64,000 nucleotides of DNA from NCBI RefSeq assembly GCF_040869045.1, contig NC_090319.1, positions 46,162,779 through 46,226,778 on the forward strand. The letters are read 5' to 3'. A model generated the notes under the pieces. That model saw only the letters and a program-made list of their open reading frames with translations, did not search any database and was not told the origin of the DNA. This DNA is from Eurosta solidaginis. Taxonomy: Eukaryota > Arthropoda > Insecta > Diptera > Tephritidae. The position numbers were made by a program, and so were the translations under genes. Positions 57,123-64,000 of the stretch are shown in pieces; position 1 is the first letter of the stretch; each line of letters starts with the position of its first letter.

Positions 57123-59034
57123 TTATACTCAGTTGAGCAGAGCTCACAGAGTATATTAAGTTTGATTGGATAACGGTTGGTTGTACATATATAAAGGAAT
57201 CGAGATAGATATAGACTTCCATATATCAAAATAATCAGGATCGAAAAAAAATTTGATTGAGTTATGTCCGTCCGTCCGTCCGTCCGTCCGTCCGTTAACA
57301 CGATAACTTGAGTAAATTTTGAGGTATCTTGATGAAATTTGGTATGTAGGTTCCTGAGCACTCATCTCAGATCGCTATTTAAAATGAACGATATCGGACT
57401 ATAACCACGCCCACTTTTTCGATATCGAAAATTTCGAAAAACCGTAAAAGTGCGATAATTCATTACAAAAGACCGATAAAGCGACGAAACTTGGTAGATG
57501 AGTTGAACTTATGACGCAAAATAGAAAATTAGTAAAATTTTGGACAATGGGCGTGGCACCGCCCACTCTTAAAAGAAGGTAATTTAAAATTTTGCAAGCT
57601 GTAATTTGGCAGTCGTTGAAGATATCATGATGAAATTTGGCAGGAACGTTACACTTATTACTATATGTACGCTTAATAAAAATTAGCAAAATCGGAGAAG
57701 GACCACGCCCATATTTAAAAAAAAATTTTTTTTAAAGTAAAATTTTAACAAAAAATTTAATATCTTTACAGTATATAAGTAAATTATGTCAAGATTCAAC
57801 TCCAGTAATGATATGGTGCAACAAAATACAAAAATAAAAGAAAATTTAAAAATGGGCGTGGCTCCGCCCGTTTTCATTTAGTTTGTCTAGGATACTTTTA
57901 ACGCCATAAGTCGAACAAAAATTAACCAATCCTTTTGAAATTTGGTAGGGGCATAGATTTTATGACGTTAACTGTTTTCTGTGAAAATGGGCGAAATCGG
58001 TTAATGCCACGCCCAGTTTTTATACACAGTCGTCCGTCTGTCCCTCCGCATGGCCGTTAACACGATAACTTCAGCAAAAATCGATATATCTTTACTAAAC
58101 TCAGTTCACGTACTTATCTGAACTCACTTTATCTTGGTATGAAAAATGAACGAAATCCGACTATGACCACGCCCACTTTTTCGATATCGAAAATTACGAC
58201 AATTGAAAAAAATGCCATAATTCTATACCAAATACGAAAAAAGGAATGAAACATGGTAAGGTAATTGGATTGTTTTATTGACGCGAAATATAAATCTAGA
58301 AAAAACTTTATAAAATGGTTGTGACACCTACCATATTAAGTAGAAGAAAATGAAAAGTTCTGCAGGGCGAAATAAAAAACTTTTAAAATCTTGGCAGGTA
58401 TTACATATATAAATAAATTAGCGGTATCCAACAGATGATGTTCTGGGTCACCCTGGTCCACATTTTGGTCGATATCTGGAAAACGCCTTCACATATACAA
58501 CTACCACCACTCCCTTTTAAAACTCTCATTAATACCTTTAATTTGATACCCATATCGTACAAACAAAGTCTAGAGTCACCCCTGGTCCAGAAAGGCCCAC
58601 TCCCTTTTAAAATACTCATTAACACCTTTCATTTGATACCCATATCGTACAAACGCATTCTAGAGTCACCCCTGGTCCATCTTTACGGCGATATCTCGAA
58701 AAGGCGTCCATATATAGAACTTAGGTCCACGCCCTTTTAAAATACTCATTAATACCTTTCATTTGATACCCATATCGTACAAACGCATTCTAGAGTCAAC
58801 CCTGATCTACCTTTATGGCTATATCCCTAAATGGAGTCCACCTATAGGACTATGGCCCACTCCCTCATAAAATACTCTTTAATGCCTTTCATTTGATACA
58901 CATGTCATACAAACACATTCCAGGGTTTCCCTCGGTTCATTTTCCTACATGGTTATTTTCCCTTATGTTGTCACCATAGCTCTCAACTGAGTATGTAATG
59001 TTCGGTTACACCCGAACTTAACCTTCCTTACTTG
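57123..59034 (-). mobile_element. Helentron-like non-autonomous element, copy e
   Basis: Plus-strand edges are TTATACTCAGTTGAGCAGAG and TTCGGTTACACCCGAACTTA with final CTTACTTG. About three 130-bp monomers lie at 58450-58830. The element splits the RTE relic. Joining the flanks without it restores the expected codon spacing of the RT start, so it inserted without TSD or loss, between two A residues (minus strand). Confidence 0.85.
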
Positions 59035-59165
59035 TTGTTTTTTAATTTAGTTTTTGCTATTCTGACAATAATGCCATCATCATCGATTGCGTGGTTGGGT
59101 TCGTCATCCCTGTGCGGTGTTCCCTCCATAATCTAAGTACTCTGCGGACATCGGCTATAAAGCGA
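59035..59165 (-). pseudogene. RTE-like LINE relic, upstream part
   Basis: The minus strand reads MEGTPHRDDEPNHAIDDDGI followed by IVRIAKTKLKN, the segment that immediately precedes the RT start in RTE elements. The frame then meets copy e. Confidence 0.75.
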
Positions 59166-59169
59166 AAAC

Positions 59170-59787
59170 TGTAGCTTTCATTATTTAATAGCAATTTTCA
59201 ATGATTGAAATTTGAATTTTCGACATTAGAAATATATGGAAGATTTGAAAACTGCCAGAAGTTAAAAACAAGAATATAAAATCCTCTAATTATTTCATTC
59301 AAAGCTACTATTCTATGAACATGATTCTCATATTTTGTGTACTAAAACAGTTGGAAAAAAATAATAAAGTTTTTAGTATGTCAGTTGAAACAAAGCTTGT
59401 CGAGTATTTAATAATGCTCAGTGCAATCATAATCAAATTTAGGTATGTGTGTGTGATCTATCAATATCTGTTACTCAAACTCTTAATATAAATTGATCAT
59501 TGCGTATATCCATGGTTGTAATTAATCAAGTAAAGGATAATCAGGTGATATTATGAAATAATGCTTTATGTACACATCTGATAAAATACTACATCATGCT
59601 TGCATAAATATATATACATTAATGTACATAACATAATGTAAGGAGGGTGTTCCGTTTAGGAAACTATACTTTTTTCTCGCGCATCATTCGTAAAATCTAG
59701 TTCTACACATAAAAGATCTTAGTAAATTAAAGTTTTTTCCTTTATACAATCAGCCATATGAAAGCTCGTCTCTAATACTAATAACAA
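59170..59787. other. A/T-rich stretch between copies e and f
   Basis: No recognised gene, RNA or TE terminus. Confidence 0.55.
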
Positions 59788-61700
59788 CAAGTAAGGAAGG
59801 CTAAGGTCGGGTGTAACCGAACATTATATACTCAGCTGAGAGTTTTGGAGACAAAATAACGGAAAATCACCATGTAGGAAAATTAACCGAGTGTAACCCT
59901 GGAATGTGTTTGTATGACACGGATATCAAATGGAAGGTATTAAAGATTATTTTAAAAGGGAGTGGGCCAAAGTTCTATAGATGGACGCCATTTCGGGATA
60001 TCACCATTACGGTGGACCAGGGGTGACTCTAGAATATGTTTTTGCGATATGGGCATCAAATGAAAGGTGTTAATGAGTATTTTAAAAGGGAGTGATACTT
60101 AGTTCTATATGTGGACGCCTTTTCCAGGTATAGTCATAAGGGTGGATCAGGGGTGGCTCTAGAATGCGTTTGTACGATGTAGGTATCAAATGAAAGGTGT
60201 TAGAAGGGAGAGGGCCTTAGTTCTATAGGTGGACGCCTTTTCGAGATAACGCCATAAAAGTGTACCAAGGGTGATGTGTTTGTACGATATGGGTATTAAA
60301 TTAAAGGTATTAATGAGGATTTTAAAAGGGAGTGGTCCTTAGTTGTATATGGGAAGGCGTTTTCGAGATATTGACCAAAATGTGGACCAGGGTGACGCAA
60401 AACATCATCTGTCGGGTACCGCTAATTTATTTATATATATAATACCACGAACAGTATTCCTGCCAAGATTCCAAGGGCTTTTGATTGCGCCCTGCAGAAC
60501 TTTTTCATTTTCTTCTACTTAATATGGTAGGTGTCACACCCATTTTACAAGGTTTTTTCTAAAGTTATATTTTGCGTCAATAAGCCAATCAAATTACCAT
60601 GTTTCATCGCTTTTTTCGTATTTGGTATAGAATTATGGCATTTTTTTAATTTCTCGTAATTTTCGAAATCGAAAAAGTGGGCGTGGTCATAGTCGTATTT
60701 TGGCCATTTTTTATACTAAGATAAAGTGAATACAGATAAATACGTGGACTAAGTTTAGTAAAGATATATCGGTTTGTGCTCAAGTTATCATGTTAAAGGC
60801 CGAGGAGAAGGACAGACCGCCGACTGTGTATAAAACTGGGCCTGGCTTCAACCGATTTCGCCCATTTTCACAGAGAGCAGTTACCTTCATACATTCTATG
60901 GCCCTACCAAATTTCAGAAGGATTGGTAAATTTTTGTTCGAATTATGGCATTAAAAGTATTCTAGACAAACTAAATGAAAACGGGCGGAGCCACGCCCAT
61001 TTTGAAATTTTCTTTTATTTTTGTATTTTGTTGCACCATATCATTTCTGGAGTTGAATGTAGACATAATTTACTAATATACAGTAAAGATATTAAATTTT
61101 TTGTTAAAATTTTTTTTTAAAGTGGGCGTGGCCGTTCTCCGATTTTACTAATTTTTCTTAAGCATACATAAAGTAATAGGAGTAACGTTCCTGCCAAATT
61201 TCATCATGATATCGTCAACGACTGCGAAATTACAGCTTGCAAAACTTTTAAATTACCTTCTTTTAAAAGTGGGCGGTGCCACGCCCATTGTCCAAAATTT
61301 TTCTAGTTTTCTATTCTGTGTCATAAGTTCAACTCACCTACCAGGTTGCATCGCTTTATTCGTGTTTGGTAATGAATTATCGCACTTTTTCGGTTTTTCG
61401 AAATTTTCGTTATCGAAAAAGTGGGCGTAGTTATAGTCCGATATTGTTCATTTTAAATGGTGATCTGAGATGAGTGCTCAGGAACTTACATACCAAATTT
61501 CATCAAGATACCTCAAAATTTACTTAATCGTGTTAACGGACGGACGGACGGACGGACATGGCTCAATCATATTTTTTTTCGATCCTGATGATTTTGATAT
61601 ATGGAAGTCTATATCTATCTCGATTCCTTTATACCTGTACAACCAACCGTTTTCCAATCAAAGTTAATATACTCTGTGAGCTCTGCTCAACTGAGTATAA
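59788..61700 (+). mobile_element. Helentron-like non-autonomous element, copy f
   Basis: It starts CAAGTAAGGAAGGC after ATAACAA and ends CTCAACTGAGTATAA before AAATTG. The hairpin has one change (GGTCGGGTGTAACCGAAC). Three to four monomers lie at 59940-60390. The right part parallels copy d closely (for example TATATAATACCACGAACAG in both). It is oriented opposite to copy e, 754 bp away. Confidence 0.85.
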
Positions 61701-62147
61701 AAATTGTAAAAAGCAATGTGATCACGTCGTGCTAATTTAATTGCATATAATGTCTTGCTAGAAAACTATATGTCACTAGCCGGACCCGTGCGCATCTTGC
61801 ACAACAAATATAAAAGTTTCATACCAAGTATCAACAGAAATCAGCTGTTCTATCTATAAAACATCTACAAATTACATGCGCTTGAACTGCCATATGGCGA
61901 ATGCTGGCAACTGCCGGTAATGCAGTGATAGCTGTAATCAAATTTTCACAATAGTGCACTAGTACAAATAGATTTTTTGTATGCTCACAATCGTTTATTT
62001 TAAACTAAAAGCACTACGACCAATAATATTCAAAGCTCGCTAATAGCACGAATCTCCATCTTTACAACCAAAATTTATTTATAGATTTGGATTTCAAATA
62101 AGAACGAAAAAGGGGCCTGCACATAAAAAAGCAATTAGAAATAATAT
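61701..62147. other. A/T-rich stretch before the gypsy remnant
   Basis: Nothing recognised. Confidence 0.5.
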
Positions 62148-63129
62148 TGTGGCGAATTTTAACATAACTAAGCTGCTAGTAAATAAAAGCACAACAACAA
62201 TAAAGCAAGCTGCCACTCTTGTGTACATGAACAAATCATTCATTATTTAAACACATACATACGATGCAAAGGAGGGATTTTCACAAACACATGTAATCAG
62301 CAGCCGAAGTAGTTTCTCACATATGCACCCGCATATGGCTATAAGATAAACGTAACCTACAAATATACATGTATATAGATGGTAACCAAGAAGGCGATTC
62401 AATAGAACCTTGGAGGAGGACTTAAGGAAAGTAATGGACAAGTTCCATAAAGAGTGGGATACACACATATCATTATTCTTGATGGCTTACCGATCGGAAG
62501 TGCATGAGACAACTGGCCAAACCCCCGCAAAGGTAATTTTTGGAATTGACCTTCGACTGTCAGCTGTTTTGAAGTTTGGGATAAATGCCGATGCGGAGAG
62601 AAATGCCAAGAAATCTACTGGTGTCTTGGAAGAAGAGATGAGAGAAATACACGATTTTGTGACAAGATGAAACCCAGATACGATAAAGCACTTAATTCGG
62701 AATGTTTTCTGGAAGGACATTTGTTGCTGTTTATGCAACCCACAACGAAAAAAAAGGTTTGTCACCGAAATTGCAGTGTAGTTGGGAAGGCCCATACAAC
62801 ATTGCAAAACGGAGCAACGATGTAGTCTACCGCATACAAACCATTGGCAAACCACGAAACAAAATGGAAGTGGTTCATTTGGAAAGGCTGGCAGCGTTTA
62901 GATCAGAACATTTGTCTGGTCGGGACGATCGGACTTAGTCGTAGGGCAGTGTGGCGAATTTTAGCATCACTAAGCTGTTAGTAAATAAAGGCACAACAAC
63001 AATAAAGCAAGCTGCTACTCTAAAGACCAGTTTGCAATATTGAATATTGAAGTGATTTATTCAACAGTTTAGTGATTCGAACGTTAGCAGAAAGTGCATA
63101 GATATAAGAAATCCCCAGAATTCGTTACA
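62148..63129 (+). mobile_element. Truncated Ty3/gypsy element with partial LTRs (family A)
   Basis: A TGTGGCGAATTTTAACATAA start at 62148 is preceded by ATAT. An integrase fragment (62395-62937) follows, then a 180-bp 3' LTR at 62950-63129 that starts TGTGGCGAATTTTAGCATC and ends AATTCGTTACA. Compared with the 596-bp solo LTR, both LTRs lack most of the middle. gag, protease, RT and most of integrase are deleted. The right flank (ATTG) does not match ATAT, so one end is rearranged. Confidence 0.75.
62395..62937 (+). pseudogene. Ty3/gypsy integrase C-terminal fragment
   Basis: The frame from 62410 reads MEEDLRKVMDKFHKEWDTHI and then TTGQTPAKVIFGIDLRL, the end of the integrase catalytic core and its helix. 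After a stop near 62668 and a frame change, LSPKLQCSWEGPYNIAKR, VVYRIQTIGKPRNKMEVVH and LERLAAF form the GPY/F-type C-terminal module. The catalytic D,D and most of the E region are absent. It is a remnant, five bases upstream of the LTR polypurine-like GTAGGGCAG. Confidence 0.8.
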
Positions 63130-64000
63130 ATTGCTGTCAGATTTATATAATATTTTGTCAAGAATGAAAAAAAGTCTAAAACGTGCCATTTTAATGTAAC
63201 TACATACTTACATACATTGTATTCCAAAACTTTAACGAGAGTAATTTCTACATATGGATGTTTATATATGTATGAACTTATATCATAACGATTCTGTTTA
63301 TATTTTGGTTTTGGGTGTTTACTTATATCAGCATATATTTGCGGCTAAGATTTAGCGCTTCATACGTACTTCTATCTGTATATACTAGATACATATTTAT
63401 GTAAAAGCTAACAAAACATCTATAAAATATTTTATGCGCACCCTTAGTGAAACAGCTTACTCATGTTTACAACAATTCATACAATGGGGGCTACATACAT
63501 TCATTCGTATGAACTTAGTTACATATATATGTACATATGTATGTATATATAAACATGTTCATATGACTTCCAGGAAGTTGTTGTTAACATTTATGTACAG
63601 CTAAATCCTAATGATGCTGACTTATATTAACTAGATTTAAGCGCTTACCATAGATGCAATTGGGTAAACTCGTTAAATCTTTAATGTACTCTAAGCTATG
63701 AATACACACACGCATGTACATAAGAGTATCGAGAACATTATGTTGTATTTTGTGCACACAGTACGTAATGTGTCTTACCACAATATCCAAGTACATTTGT
63801 GCATACATTAGACACAAACATATATGTAGCGAAGACTAGCAATAAAGATAAACAATTTGAAACAAAAACAAAAACATGCAAGGAGTGTTTACGACATTAA
63901 AGTGGATCAAAAAGCTTCAGGTAGGATACATGAATATACAAGTATAAGTAAAAAATCTGCAGCGAATAGAACTCATCTATCATATTGCTTGTGTTTTTGG
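63130..64000. other. A/T-rich stretch at the right edge
   Basis: It contains CATA/TATG-rich microsatellite-like patches near 63200-63290 and 63490-63560. No gene or TE terminus was recognised. Confidence 0.5.

Noticed and set aside
57123..58740. Open frames of 96-143 codons in Helentron-like copies
   Set aside because: They follow repeat composition, are not conserved in frame between copies, and the 130-bp period breaks any frame.
62144..63133. 4-bp TSD for the truncated gypsy element
   Set aside because: Left flank ATAT, right flank ATTG; they do not match, so no TSD is claimed.

Overview
This is repeat-dominated nuclear DNA of a higher dipteran. Acalyptrate flies, possibly Tephritidae, are my guess from the repeat families; no species is assigned. 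I found no convincing single-copy host gene, no true tRNA or rRNA gene and no CRISPR array. Almost everything that can be named is a transposable element (TE), a TE relic or a tandem repeat, and much of it is nested, so relative ages can be read from target-site duplications (TSDs).

Layout. (1) 1-3.6 kb: A/T-rich DNA, a terminal-inverted-repeat (TIR) MITE carrying a tRNA-derived SINE, and an R1-like LINE relic. (2) 3.6-8.4 kb: a near full-length, inactivated Penelope-like element on the minus strand, itself hit by a SINE-like element, a solo LTR and a MITE. (3) 8.4-14.9 kb: A/T-rich DNA, a TTAA MITE, a second solo LTR, a broken transposase-like gene, SINEs and hammerhead-like motifs. (4) 14.9-30.2 kb: a 5.2-5.5 kb segment present twice in direct orientation, the copies joined by a 2.15 kb block of 436-bp repeats bounded by long inverted repeats. 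Copy 1 later received a 2.45 kb insertion that copy 2 lacks. (5) 30.2-37.3 kb: simple repeats, a hAT-like MITE with two nested insertions, a mariner relic holding a tiny hammerhead-bearing insertion, a LINE tail, and a cluster of CGATA motifs. (6) 37.3-42.1 kb: an apparently intact two-ORF LINE, the only long intact coding region. (7) 42.1-50.2 kb: CGCCACC repeats, a foldback-like relic, LINE fragments, a MITE and a SINE. (8) 50.2-61.7 kb: three large copies of a Helentron-like non-autonomous family, one holding about 34 copies of a 130-bp monomer, plus R1-like and RTE-like relics. (9) 61.7-64 kb: a truncated Ty3/gypsy element and A/T-rich DNA.

The only proteins that could work together are ORF1 (PHD-type zinc finger, RRM-like C-terminus) and ORF2 (APE endonuclease plus reverse transcriptase) of the LINE. 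They would form an RNP doing target-primed reverse transcription and could supply reverse transcriptase to the SINEs in trans (inference). The points I rate highest are two independent empty-site tests that define the Helentron-like family to the base, the satellite-joined tandem duplication, the dispersed hammerhead-like motifs, and the intact LINE whose ORF2 has no upstream in-frame ATG.
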